DNA from: Micractinium sp. NFX-FRZ
Lineage: Eukaryota > Chlorophyta > Trebouxiophyceae > Chlorellales > Chlorellaceae
Length of the DNA: 64,000 bases
Direction: 5' to 3'
Assembly (NCBI GenBank): GCA_029339195.1
Contig: JAPTJF010000165.1
Location: 55,299 to 119,298, forward strand
Of this stretch, positions 44,563-56,130 are shown one piece after another. Numbering within the stretch: the first letter of the stretch is position 1; the number at the start of each line of letters is the position of its first letter. The notes beneath the pieces are model-generated. The model searched no databases. It saw nothing but the letters and a program-made list of their open reading frames with translations, and was not told where the DNA came from. Made by a program: the position numbers and the translations under genes.

Positions 44563-45521
44563 TCAACTGCACAACCCCTCGTCAATCCAGCACTCTATCA
44601 AGAAAGACACCATCTCCTGCAGGGATGGAGGGCAGCAGCAGGCGGGCACGACACAAAAGGTGTGAGGGGGGAGGGGGCACGACGAGAGGCAGGGAGGCGC
44701 CATGCAGTGATGGGCGGCTGCATTGGGCTGCAGTGCCAGCCAGCCACCTACTGGCTCAGCACCACAACCGCCTGTCTGCCCTGCACGGAGGCCGCATGTG
44801 CTGCACTGCCTGCTCAGCTGCCTGCAGCATGCTTGCACGGTTCCACCACACAGGCTTGCACAGCATGCACGCCATGTGCCCTCTGGCGCACCTTGAGCTG
44901 GATGGGCTGGGCAAAGCGTTTGTTGGTCAGGAGAAGGTCTTCATATGTTGCATCTAACGGGATGGTCCCCGGCTGCGCCCCCTGCGCCTGCACGCTGCCA
45001 TTCTCGTCAAATGCCATTCCGCCGCCGCCGCTGCTGCCCTCCGCATCTCGTTGCCGCTTGTGCCGCCACTGCCGCCGCTGAGCCGCCCAGCCTTCCGGCC
45101 CTGCAGAGTAACGCCAGCATTGGCAGCACAGCTGTGAGCGCTGTGGGTTGGTGACAGCATTGGCTGCGTGGCATGGCTCAATGCAGTGCAGCACACCTGT
45201 CGTCGGAGGCGGTCCGGCCGCTGTCTGGGCACCACCTGCTGCTGCTCCTGCAACTGGTGCTGCCAGTGCTGCCGCCTGTGATTCGCAGCCCGCACTAGTT
45301 CGTGCCCCTGCTGCTTCTGCCCCTACACCAGTTGTTTCTGGCCCGGCGGCTGCCTCCGCCGCAGGCGCTGATTGTGCGCCTCCTTTGCCGGTTTGCTGTG
45401 CCACAATCGCCGCCGGTGCCGCCGCCCCTGCCGCTGGCGGGGCCTCTGCCGGCTGCTGCGCCGCGCCTGCAGGCTCGGCTGGCTGCACCGTGGCATCTGC
45501 CACGCCTTGGTGCTCCGTCAT
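44563..45521 (-). CDS. Gag1-like clamp (DUF4050) protein
   Basis: Three exons (45521-45197, 45100-44892, 44616-44563) total 588 bases, giving 195 residues. The first 108 residues are Ala/Pro/Gln-rich and probably disordered. The conserved end reads TIPLDATYEDLLLTNKRFAQ and PIQLK|EMVSFLIECWIDEGL. This matches the plant DUF4050/Gag1-like clamp signature (TTYEDLL..N..F..PI.L.EMVDFLV..W..EGL). The molecular role of this domain in plants is not established. The domain ends just before the stop, so the protein is short for the family. A Trp-x-x-x-Arg-Arg-x-Trp segment (EGWAAQRRQW) before it also resembles the plant proteins. ATG at 45521 is the first in frame. Confidence 0.75.
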
Positions 45522-46011
45522 TGCCACCAAGCGCGAGGAAGCGCGAGAAGCCGGGTGGGCTGGCCGAAGCTGCGGCCGCTCGTGAATTGATGTTTGGCGC
45601 TGCTTGCTGGTGCCTTGATCGTGAGTTATCAAGCACAGTTTGGGACGCAGATCCCATGTTCCCGAGTGTCCTTTTCATTTCTGCCCGCCTGGCAGCCGGT
45701 TTCGCCGCCCCTGGGCGTGCTCGCATCGCTTCTGGTTTCATCGCCAATGCTGGATTTTTAGCTTTGCTCATTGTCAAGCTGATACAGTGCCCTGGGCTCC
45801 GCGAGCCTCAAGGTCTTACGTTTCTCGCTGGTCCGCCACTGTTGGGGTCAGTGAGCCAGCACATAGGCGCGGGAAGAGCTTACAGCAGCCCCCGGTGGGA
45901 AGGGCGGGCGGGCCCGCGACAGCAGCGGGGCCGCCGCCACAGCGGCGCTCTATGCACGCCGTCCCGCGGCCGCGCAACTCAACAGTGCTGTCCCTCCGCC
46001 AGCAGCACGCG
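45522..46011. promoter_or_regulatory. Divergent promoter region
   Basis: This lies between the Gag1-clamp gene (-) and the palmitoyltransferase gene (+). The plus frame is open upstream, with another in-frame ATG at 45952 that would add 20 residues. Confidence 0.4.
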
Positions 46012-48910
46012 ATGGACCTCGACGTCACCAAGCTCGACTGCTTCCGCTACTGCCGGTTCCTTCGCCATGTGGGCAAGGTTTGTGGGTAGGGGCGGGCGCC
46101 AGGTGGGGCGGTGGCAGCAGCGGTGGAGCAGGCAGCAGGCCACGGGTGGGCACGGTGGCTGCACCCACATCGCTTCTGCTGCTGTGCAGCTTGACATACC
46201 GCGCATCTCCTCGTAGTGACACCGATAAACCCTCAAGTAGCTTTGTTGGTAATACCAAGGTGCAGCTGCTGGTGCTGCCAATACAATCGCCCTCCCAACC
46301 GCGCTTGCAACCTGTGCCCCGCTGGCGCCCGGTCCCTGCCCCCTTGCAGATCATGGTCCTGTTTGTGCTGGCGCTCGTGGGCTCCATCTACTACTCGACA
46401 ATGCAGAGGTATGGTGAGGGGAGGTTTCTTAACAGGATAATGAGAGGATGGGTGCAGCGAGGTGATGCGTTGGCATGCAGGGCAGGAGCAAGGCAGCAGC
46501 TGGCGCGTTGCTTGGCACTGCAGCACAGCCCGCACAGCCCTGCTGCCTCATACAAGCCTCCCCCTCCCTGCCTCCCTCCCCCTCCCTCCCCTGCCCTGCC
46601 CTGTGCAGCGCCCTGGTGCCGGGCCTGCAGTCGGGCAGGATTGGGCTGATGGCAGCAGCCGCACTGGGCACCGTTGTCTTCACTGCCGTGGTGGGGCTGA
46701 CGCTGTGGAGCTACTGTGCCTGCTTCCTCACGCACCCGGGCCACGTGCCGCCAGGCTGGCACCCCTTCCAGGATGCAGAGGTGCGGCGGGCGCTGCGACA
46801 GGGGGATCAGAGCAGGTTGAAGGCGGAAGTGTCGCAGGATGGACAGTGTTAGGCACTGTAGTCATGTGGACCCCTGGGTGTCCAAGTCTCCCAGCTGTGC
46901 TGCTGCTGGTTGCCGACGGCCAACCAGCCGCCCCACGCCCCTGCTCTTATCCCAACGCCATTGTCCCGTTCGTGTCCTCTTCCCCCCTCCCCCCCACATC
47001 GCCCCGCGCTGCAGGCAGCGGCCGTAGAGCTGGATACCTGGGAGCGGGTGGCGGGGGAGCAGCAGGGGCGGTGGCAGCACCAGTGGGAGGGGGAGGCGGG
47101 GCGGGCGGCGGTGCACCGCCCGCGCTACTGCCGCAAGTGCAGCGCGTGGAAGCCGCCACGCGCGCACCACGACAGCATGACGGGGCGCTGCGTGCTGCGC
47201 ATGGACCACTACTGCATGTGAGGGGGCGGGGCGGGGGCAGGGAGGGGAGATGGTGGTGGTGTTGATAGTGGTGGTGGTGGTTGGGTTGGTGGCTGGTGGG
47301 TGCTCTGCAAGGTTGAGTCGCTACTCAAGCCTCTCCGCCCAGGTCCACCTCACCCCTGCTCTTTGCGTCTGCGGCACCGCCCTGCACCTGGGTGCTTCAG
47401 GCATGGGGGCCTGCACACCCTCAATCTTCTGCCACATTCCCTCTCCGCCTGCTGCCTTGCTGCCCACCCACCTACCTACCCGTTGCCTTCCACCCTCCGC
47501 CTGTTCCTCTGCTGGCCCGCAGCTGGGTGCTCAACTGCGTGGGCCTGCTCAACTACAAGCACTTCTGCCTCTTCCTGGTCTACGGCATGCTGGGCTGCAT
47601 GATGAGGTGAGCTGGCGCCAGCGGGGCGGGCGCCCAGATGCTGAACGCTTGCCCCCGTGTAGCCCGGGGGCAAAACCGTATGGTGCACTCCGCCTGCTCA
47701 TCATGCTCGGCGCTGCCGGCCTGGCCTGTTGCTTCCTCACTCCGCTGCGTCCTCAATCCATCAACCTACGCCGCCCCTGCTCGCTCGCCCCCACCCGTCG
47801 CAGCGCCGGGCTGCTCATACGGCCCTGCATCCAGGCCTTCAACACAGCGCAGCCCAGCGTTGGCAACCTCATCCTCACCTTCCTCACTTTCGTCTTCGCA
47901 CTGGCCTTCAGGTGAGGTTGGGGGGTGGTGAGGGGCAGGGGCAGCAGCGCTCTGGCAGCCGCCAGCAGCCATCACATGCCATGTTGCTCACCCTCGCCCA
48001 TGTGCCGCATCTCTCTGTAGTGCCGCCTGCAGCATGGCACTGCTGCTTCTTTTGCTCTGTCCTCAATCCCCCTGTTCTCTGCACCGCTGCACTCGACGCC
48101 CCTGCCCTGTGTGCCCATGCAGCCTGGCGCTGCTGGGTTTTGTCATCATGCACGGCCGGCTGTGCGCCATGAACAAGACGACGATCGAGGCGTACGAGAA
48201 GCGGCCCATCAAGTGAGGTCTTGGGCTGGGGCAGCTTCCAGACGACAGCTAGATGGGCAGCAGAGCGCGGCTTGGTCAGTCTGCGGCGACTTAGCCAGAC
48301 AAGGGTGGCAGCAGCAGTGACATGGAGGCGCGCACCTGTTGGGCAGGGATGGCCGGCTGGGTGTGCAGGGGATGGCTGATGGGCAGGCAGGCAGGCAGCG
48401 TGTGCTCACCAGCTTCTTACATGCAAAGGTTCTGCCCCATCCCCCCCTGAACCCCCACACCACAACCCAACCCACTTGGTGCAGGCCCTGGCCTTACGAC
48501 AAAGGCAGCACTCGTCAAAACTACCTAGAAGTGTTTGGGCGGGACCGCCGCTACTGGCTGCTGCCCATGCACACGCCTAGCTTCCGCCGCAGGTGCGCAC
48601 GCATGCCGCAGGGTGGTGCAGGGCAGGGGCACGCTGGGAGGTCCTCTGGAGGGCTAGTATCCCAATGTTGCAAGCGCAGTGCAGTGGGTGCAGGGCTCCA
48701 GCTGTACTCCTGCTGGCGTTTGTTGCGCCTGTGGGAGCGCTGCGACCTGCACTCGTGCGGGCCGCTGCCAGCGGAGCACACCCCTCAGTGTTGTGACCAA
48801 CGCCCACCCCTGTTTGCTGGCGTGTATTATATGCCTGCAGCATGCTGGATGAAGCGCTAGCCACCCCGCCGCCTCCTGATGAGCTGCTGGGCGCCCGAGA
48901 CATGGTCTAA
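46012..48910 (+). CDS. Zinc-finger palmitoyltransferase with DHYC motif
   Basis: Nine exons from 46012 to 48910 total 960 bases, giving 319 residues in one frame. This is a membrane S-acyltransferase of the DHHC family: two helices (IMVLFVLALVGSIYYS; TVVFTAVVGLTLWSYCACFL), the zinc-finger core, then two more helices (NYKHFCLFLVYGMLG; NLILTFLTFVFALAFSLALL). It contains the family TTxE motif (NKTTIEAYEK). The core reads CRKCSAWKPPRAHHDS then MTGRCVLRMDHYCIWVLNCVG. Two differences stand out. DHHC is DHYC, and the HHCxxC part of the zinc ligands is HHDSMT, so two Cys are lost. Yeast Akr1 shows that DHYC can be active. The split codon after DHYC (CAT|gtgagg...ctgg) gives Ile-Trp. The C-terminus is YWLLPMHTPSFRRS then an acidic tail ending ARDMV. 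Confidence 0.85.
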
Positions 48911-49361
48911 CAGTGGGCCAGCAGCTGTCGCGCCCTCCGTGCAGCAAGCTCAACTTGCAACGGGTGGGGCCAGCGTCACGGTCCGCGGGCAATAAGAATG
49001 AGTGCAACACTGCAGAGCATGTAATGAAGTGCCAGCAGCAAAACTGTGGGGGGGTGGCCGGCTGAAACAGTGGTGGAAACGGACGGATAGGCGAGGCAAA
49101 GCAACAAAACCATCAGCATGAGGGCACACAACAGATTCAGGACGGTAAACTGTGCAGAAACACTCAGCATCTCAACTAGCATGCAGCTCAAACGCATGGG
49201 TCGCTTTATCGGTGCTGCAGCATTGCCCTCGGCCAGGCACGACCAATGCCAAAACAGGCTGCAGGGCACAGTTGTGGCAGTGTTGATGCAAAGCCATAAA
49301 GGGTCTGGTATGCTTGCTAGCCCAGGCAGAGTGCTAGGGCGGGGTTGGATGGGGCCGCTGC
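48911..49361. other. Convergent 3' region
   Basis: The palmitoyltransferase (+) and P5C reductase (-) genes converge. A plus-strand poly(A) signal is at 49020; none is clear for the minus strand. Confidence 0.5.
49020..49024 (+). terminator. TGTAA poly(A) signal of the palmitoyltransferase gene
   Basis: TGTAA lies 110 bases after the stop codon. Confidence 0.6.
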
Positions 49362-52300
49362 TCAGCCTGCCAGCTCTTTGGAGCGCTGCGCTGCCCGCGT
49401 GACGGCGCGGATGAAGGCGCCCCGCACGCCGCTGCTTTCCAGCTCAGTCAGGCCCGCAATGGTGGTGCCCGCGGGGGAGGCCACTCTGCAGGCACAAAAG
49501 AACGAATGCTTACAATATTTATCTCAGCGCTTGGAACTGAGCAGTGCAATGGCTTATGGTGTGCCTTCGGCTTTGGCTGGCTGGGCGGGGAAGGGCCGGT
49601 GGAACGCTGGGTCCGCCCTGCCCCTGCCTTGGCCTACCCCTTTGCAAGGCCAGCCAGCGTGCCACGCCTGACGCCCGAACAATCCTGGCCTCCGTGCCTG
49701 GCCTGCACACCTGTCTTTGAGCACTCCAGGGTGCACCATGCCCAACATGCTGGTCTCGTCGTCACTGAACACCATCTGCAGGCCAGACAGCGGGGGTGTA
49801 TGACAGCGGGGGTGTATGACAGCGGGGGTGCATTGGGATGTGAGTGAGGTGGGGCAAGATGTGATGGGTCTCCGATGGCGCGGGATGTGGGGGGGACTGC
49901 GTGGCTGCAACAGGCAAATGGCAGGGCAGCTGAAGGGGTCACGAGTGCAGCAAGGAGGCGGGAGGCAGGCTGGCACCGCAGCCAAGGGCATGGCGCTCCT
50001 GCTGCCTCCCCACCTCCCACATGCCCATGCCCTGCAACGTTCTCATTCTCGGCCTGCCCCTGGGCCGCCCACTCGGCCCTCCCTCTGCCCCCCTGCTTGC
50101 CTGCGCCGCCCCCGCAACCGTCTTTGCCGCCAGTGCCAGCGCTGTGTCGCGCGGAAGGCCCGCTGCCACGCCCCCGTCAGCCAGCGCTTCAATCATGAGG
50201 TACACAAAGGCGGGGCCCGAGCCTGAGAGGCCTGCAAGGGGGAGGGTGCAGAACAGGTTGGGGCTCAAAACCCCAGGGCTCAAAACTTGAGATGGGCCAA
50301 AGGCGGGCCTGAGCCGAAGACAAGGAGCGAGGCGGGGAGGGAGGGAGGGAAAGAGTGTCGGGGGGTTGTGGAGAGGGCCACGGGTGGGGGAGGGCAAAGC
50401 CCAAGTGACAGCGCTGGCACCGAGCGGTCACATCTTCATCTCCTACCACCTCCTGCCTTGCACCACCATGCACAGAGCACATCTGTTGTCAAACGTGCCC
50501 ACATCCCCCTGCCCCCTCCCCTCGTGTCCCCACCCACCCGTCACCGCATCCAGCTGCTTCTCCTCCACCTGCGGGGCGCACAAGTTGGGCGGCAGCAGCA
50601 GGGGGGTCGAGTACCGACTCCCAAGCAAGCTAGGAGCCCCCCCGACCCCCTTGCCCCGGAGCCCAAACAAGCGCCCACCACTTCGGCGATACACACTGAA
50701 CTATTGCTAAGCAGCAGCAGCAAAGCAGCAGCAGCTTTGGCAAGGTGGGCCCACCCACGTGCATGCAGGAGCCAACAGGACCCACCAGCAGGAGGCCCAC
50801 CACGTCAAAAACACGGTGCTACCAAGCTACTGCTGAGCAATGGTGGGCCCGCCCACCTGTATGCAGAAGCCCACAGAGCCCAGCAGCAGGTCCACCACAT
50901 CAGCGTCGTGCTGCGTGGCGTGCTTGCCCAGCGCGTACGCGCTCGCGCCGCTTTGCACTGCGTGGCGGCAGGAGGTGCTAAGGGTGGGTGTGGGAGCCGG
51001 CAGAAGGGGGCAGAGCAGCTTGCACAGGCAGCGCCAGGTGGTTGTACATGGGCGCATGCTGCGTGCTTGCTGCTGTGTGCCTCAACAGCGGTGCCAAAGC
51101 ACCCCAGCGGCCGGCCCCCCAGCCACCGCCCCAGCATCTCGCCATCTAATCACCCAAAGCGGGCGCGTTGGGCATGCCAGCACCAACAGCACCCAGCCAC
51201 TTGGGCACCTCGCTCCCTCAATGCAGGCGTGCTGGGCTTGGAGCGTGTGGCCCCAGGCACACCCAGGTGACAAGCCACCCAGCGCTACAATGTGACTGTC
51301 ACTCATCCAGGGCGGGTGTGTTGAGCACAACACACATGGCCAAGGCAGCAAGCCACCCAGCCCTAACGCTCACTCACCCAGGGCGGGCGTGTTGGGCATG
51401 ACGCGCACGACGCGCGTGCCGGGCCCCAGCGCCTCCTCCATCGTGCGCAGCGTGATGCCGGCAGCAATGGACACCACCAGATGGTCCGGAGTGATGTGGG
51501 GGGCCAGGCATTCAAGGACCTCAGGCATCGCCTGAGGCTGCAGGGGCGCAAGGGCGGGACAGAGCGGCATGCTCAGCGTGACGCCTGTGGCGTTTGTGCT
51601 CAGCGTGACGCTCGCAGCAATGAGCACAAAAAGGTGACTCTAAGTAAGAGAAAGGCGAGGAGCCAGCTAAATGGGCAGGAAGCACAAAAGCATGCTGCAG
51701 GACCACAGCACACCCCGCAGCAGGCCTGCCAGCTATTACCTTTGTGCAGAGGAACACGATGCGCGCAAACTCGCACACGTCCTTGCTGCCCGTCCCTGTC
51801 GCGTCGCCAAACACCGACCCGATGCCAATCCGCTCCAGCGCATCCTGCCGCTCAAAGTCCTTGACTGAGCAGCAGATGCGGCCGGGCGTGCTGGCCTTGG
51901 ACTGCAGGGGCAGGCAGGGGCAAGGTGCGGCGGGCAGGAGGGCGGGTTGGGTGAGTGACAGGGCAGCAAGTTTGAGCAGCGGCCGGAATTGCAGGACTGA
52001 AGTGGCTCATGACGAGAGGAAACTGACACCAAGATGCGGCTGAGGATGCGGGCAGGCGGGCGGGGAAGGGGGTAGGGGTGGGCGGGAGGCTCTCCGTTCC
52101 CCGCGCTTCATGTCCAGTGTGCGGCTGTGCGGCAGTGTGCATGCTACTGCTGCACCAGAGCTGCCGGACAAGATCCGGCTGTGACAGCTGGCAGAGTGCA
52201 GCCGCGGCATGCGCCAGCTGCCAGCTGCCACTGGTGACAGCAGCTGCTGCTTGCACCAGAGCCCGCCCACCGGCAGGTGCTGCCGGCAGCTGGGGTGGAG

Positions 52301-52740
52301 GCCCCAGCCAACCGGCAAGCACCCAACACTCACGAGCAAATGCATCCTAAGAACTTGCCTTGAGGAAGCCACGAATCAATGCCTCTCCCATCTGGCCCGC
52401 CCCAATGAATCCAATCCTCTCGGATATAGACTTCAGCGGCTTCGACCCGCTGCCGCCGCTGCCGCCGCTGCTGCCGCTGCCGTCTGCTGTCGCCGCTGCT
52501 GCCGCCGCTGCCCCCCGAAGAGCGCTGCTGGACAGGCCCGCCCACTGCTGCTTGGACAAGCTGCGCTGGGTGCTGGCGGCCGGGCTCACGCCGTGCTGCT
52601 GTTGCTTGGCGGCGCCTGGCCGCCCCGCTGCCGCCGCCGCTGCCGTGGCTCGGTTCAACCCGCGGCTGCCAGCCGACAACCATCTCCTGCCAGACAGTGC
52701 GGCCACCCAGGCGCTGCGTGCAGCCAAGGCTTGCGACATG
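49362..52740 (-). CDS. P5CR: Pyrroline-5-carboxylate reductase
   Basis: This enzyme makes proline from pyrroline-5-carboxylate with NAD(P)H, the last step of proline synthesis. The N-terminus ([20 protein letters not shown] and a long Ala/Ser/Gly-rich stretch) looks like an organelle targeting sequence. The Rossmann motif [16 protein letters not shown] starts at about 52415. Then come [67 protein letters not shown] and the P5CR signature [20 protein letters not shown] with [18 protein letters not shown]. The last exons give [15 protein letters not shown] and [20 protein letters not shown]. Another in-frame ATG lies 119 bases upstream, at 52859. One intron (50539-50850) carries a decayed copy of the preceding exon end, and another has a short tandem repeat (49787-49833). 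Confidence 0.92.
50743..50930 (-). repeat. Duplicated exon end plus donor in P5CR intron
   Basis: On the minus strand the exon end codes [15 protein letters not shown], then gtgggcgggcccacc. About 98 bases further into the intron a copy codes [16 protein letters not shown], then gtgggtgggcccacc. The copy has scattered substitutions and small indels. Confidence 0.9.
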
Positions 52741-53314
52741 GCAATGTGTGCAAGTGACCAAAAGCTACCTTTGGAGGTCTGAGAGGTGCGCAACGGCAGC
52801 AGCTGCTCCGAAAGACAGCATAAAAGACACGATGGCGCGGCTTTTGGGGCCACATGCATGTCGAGACGACATGGGGCCAGTCGGCAGCAGGCAGTGCAGC
52901 CAGTCGGGCTGGAGACCTTTCGTCTGTCGCATTTGCACCGCGCCAGATGCTCTGCTGATTAGCAGCGCTCCAGGAGTTCAGGAGCTTGTGGGACTCCGCG
53001 ACACCGCGTTGCTTCGCGTTGTTTTCGCGCCTTGGGGGCCTGCCCTGGGTGCCCTTGCGCAGCGACAGCGTGATCGGAGCGCGATCAGCACAGCCCATGC
53101 TGGACAGGCTCAGCAGGTGGATGGGGCGCCGGCGCTCGGGCCCGCCAGCCCCGCCCGGTGCCGCGCATTCGCTCCTATCCACGCCGGCCAAAGAGGTAGC
53201 TTGGAATGGGAGGCAGCAGCTTTGATGTTACATACAAGTTACATTGTGACCAAATCAAACCCTGTCTGGTCCTCGCTCAAGGCCGGGGCCACACCTGTTC
53301 CATGCCCACTGTAA
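52741..53314. promoter_or_regulatory. Divergent promoter region
   Basis: This lies between P5CR (-) and the F-box gene (+). The P5CR frame is open to an upstream ATG at 52859. No clear TATA box is seen. Confidence 0.4.
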
Positions 53315-55431
53315 ATGCAGGCACTCGCGGCGGCGCCCCCGCCGCCGCCCGACGGTCCCCCCGGCCCGCACATCACCGCCCTGCCTGACGCCCTGCTGGA
53401 GTCCATTTTCGAGCTGGTAGACACGCACACACTGCTTCAGTGTGCAGCACCCACCTGCCGCCGCTTCCGACATGTGGCCGAGAGCGAGGTGCGTTGCCAG
53501 CCGGGGCGCAGCGCTACGGGCTGGCATGTGCTGCAAGGGTGGGGTGGGGTGGAGAGAGGCGCTAATGCTGTTTCTCTGGGTGGACTCCGACACATGGCGA
53601 AACAGCCGGCAAGTGCAGCAAGCTAAACATCCCCCACCGCCCTCTCCCACCCCTGCCCTCCGTCCCTCTCAATTCACCCCGCCTGCAGACGCTTTGGCTC
53701 GCCCGCCTGCCGCCCACACTCGCCGCCGCGCTGTGCGCTGCGCCCAGCGGCAGCTCCGGCCCTTCATCCGCCTCCCCCGCTGTGAGGCAGTACCGCCTGC
53801 AGTACCATGCACTGTACTGCTCCCTGGCCAACGCCAACCTTCTGGCCAACCCCTGGTTCAGTACTGAGGAGCAGGTTGCCTCCAGGCGCAGCCGAGGGGG
53901 AGATGCGCCCGGGCGGGGCAAGACGCCATGGCTGGCCTTGAGCGGCAGCAACCGCTGGGGTTGGGGCCCGCAGGCGGCGGAGGGTCTGGTCATGGCGCCT
54001 GGCGTGGACCGCATGCCGCCGCCGCCACCGCCGCCCTTTGCACGCGACGTGCGTGCGCGCGCCGGTGCTCTTGTGCTGGTGCCTGTGCTGTCAAGAAAGG
54101 GGTGGCGTGCGCAGCTGAGGTGGCGGGGATGCTTGGCAGGGTGCATGTTGGCCAGCTGCCCCTGCGGCTGTCGGCCCTACCGATGCTGCCCCCGCCAGGC
54201 ACCTCCGTCCTAGCATTTGCCCCGCCCCACTTGCCCCCTCCTCGCATGCCTGCAGGCCGGACCCTCCTGGCGCCCACCCGTTGCAGTGGCCTCCTCCTAT
54301 CACTGGACAGCGCTGGTTCAGGTGCCCCCTGCTTCCGCCTGCCGGTGTTTGTTCTGGGGGTAGCCCTGCCTCCCACCCCTGCCTCGCCCTGCCAATTATA
54401 AATGCCGCTGCCAACGCCATCTGCCCACACGGCAGCTCCTCCCTGTGCCTCTCTATGCCGGTGGTTGCATCCCGGTTCTCGTGTCCCGGCACCCTGAACT
54501 GTGTGCCTTCCACATGTGCCTCCCCAACTTCGCCCCTCCTGGCGCCCACAGGAGGTCGACTTGGTGGCAGAGCTGTGCCTGAGGGGGCTGCCCACAGACG
54601 CCGCCTGCGCCTACCTGGACAGCTGCCCCACGCTGACGCTGGAGGTGGGTGGGTGCGGGTGGGCGGGGCAGCAGGTTTGGGGTGGGGCAGGCAGGAGGCG
54701 AGGTGTGGAGCAGGGCGGCGCCTGGCGCCTGGGTGGGAGGCACGGGGTGGGCAGTGCGCGCACTGTTCACCTGCGCCACCCAAATGAGGCTGCCCAAATG
54801 AGGCTGCCCAAATGAGGCTGCGTTGTGCAGCCCTGCTCACCCCGCGCACCCCCCCGCCCCCGCTGCCTGCAGTTCTACACGGCCGGCCGCTTTGACTGTC
54901 AGGGCTGGTTTGAGGCCTGCCTGGCTCTGGATGGGCGGTCGGGCCCAGTGCCAATGGAGCGGCAGGCATGTGAGTGACACGTGGCAGGCCAGTGTGCACA
55001 TGAGTGGGTTGAGTGGGCAGCCGAGTGACTCGAAGCGGAGCGTTGCCATGTGCATGGGGCAGCCATGTGCTGACTCAGCGCCGGCCCCCAGCCCCATCAC
55101 GTGACCGTGTGCTTTCAGTGCATCCATCCTTCCTCTCCTTCCTGTGACCAACACATCCCTTCTCCCTGCCCCCCTCCGCCCTCCATCCCAACCCCCGGCA
55201 GTGGAGGCCTGGATGCCGGGAGCCGTGGCGGTGGCAGCCCTTCCCCGGCAGGACGCCGAGCCCTGCGTGTGGCGCCGGCACCGGCTGCAGGCGGTGGCTG
55301 CCCGCCCGGGCGTGCGGCGCGCCGTGGTGCTGCTGGTGGGGTCGGAGCGATCCGTTTGGGAGGGGGAGTATGGGGCCAGGTTTGCGGCGCCGGCGCTGCG
55401 CTTCCAGCTGAGGGGCCCTGGCGGTTCGTGA
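53315..55431 (+). CDS. F-box protein with FBA (glycoprotein-binding) domain
   Basis: This is the substrate receptor of an SCF ubiquitin ligase. The F-box is ITALPDALLESIFELVDTHT and LLQCAAPTCRRFRHVAESE (53380-53490). The FBA domain known from animal FBXO2/FBXO6 follows: YHALYCSLANANLLANPWF (53800-53860), EVDLVAELCLRGL (54552-54590), then SCPTLTLE|FYTAGRFDCQGWFEACLAL and VRRAVVLLVGSERSVWEGEY. These line up with the animal blocks NLLxNP, QxVDLVAEG, D-x-A-A-R-x-D-C-G and the final W-x-G-x-Y/F-G segment. Animal members bind high-mannose glycans of misfolded glycoproteins. In the loop corresponding to their Tyr-Trp sugar-binding pair the Trp is kept and the Tyr is Val. A poly-Pro insert is at 54010. 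The border near 54100 is uncertain. Confidence 0.75.
54781..54822 (+). repeat. 14-bp tandem repeat, three copies, intronic
   Basis: caaatgaggctgcc occurs three times in a row (last base changed in the third copy) in an intron of the F-box gene. Confidence 0.95.
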
Positions 55432-56130
55432 GCGGCGTGCTGCGCGTGACGAGCGGTGGCGGGCTGGCACCTGGCGCGGGTGGTAAGTTCAGCCTGTCAC
55501 ACACACACACCAGGACTCCCATTTTCTTTCGCCCAAATGACAGCCCCGCACATGTTGCCTATGCTGTGAGCTCCACACTCTGCCATTGTGCCTGCTGTCC
55601 TCCCGGCAGCCGTGCCTGCCCTCCTCCACATCCTTGTGCTGCCCGCCCGTCCCTTGTGCCCGCCAAACCCCATACGGCCGCACATGGCTTCTACGCCCAC
55701 ACCTTCCTACCCACGCAAACCTGCCAGGCAGCCCTGGGCATTTCATCAAGACACTTGCACAAAGCCGACAGGTTCAAACAGGCTGGCTGCCTTGTGCTGC
55801 ACGCACAGCAAACTATCAAGAACAAATCACAGATTCAGACACGTGACAAAATTCAGGGGAGGGGTGGAGTGGGGTGCGAGGTGAGCGATCGAAGTGACCA
55901 ATCAGGGAAGGGAGGGGTCGGTGGGGGGTGGGGGGGTGGGGGGTGCGTGTGCACGGGGGCCGTGTGAAGCATGTTCTTCTTGAATGGCAAGCTTCTAGGG
56001 TAATGCATCCCCAGATGGGGTGGCTCCTGGGTGGTGCACACAGGCACACAGCGGGAGGTGTGGGAGAGCTTGCACAGCGCACTCAGCTACAGGGCCCTTG
56101 TTTTAGCGCACAAGTGTGCATGTGAGCGCA
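55432..56130. other. Convergent 3' region made mostly of duplicated DNA
   Basis: Almost all of this stretch belongs to copy A of the segmental duplication and should hold the 3' flank of the proline-rich gene. No gene of its own is supported, although weak open frames run through it. Confidence 0.55.
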
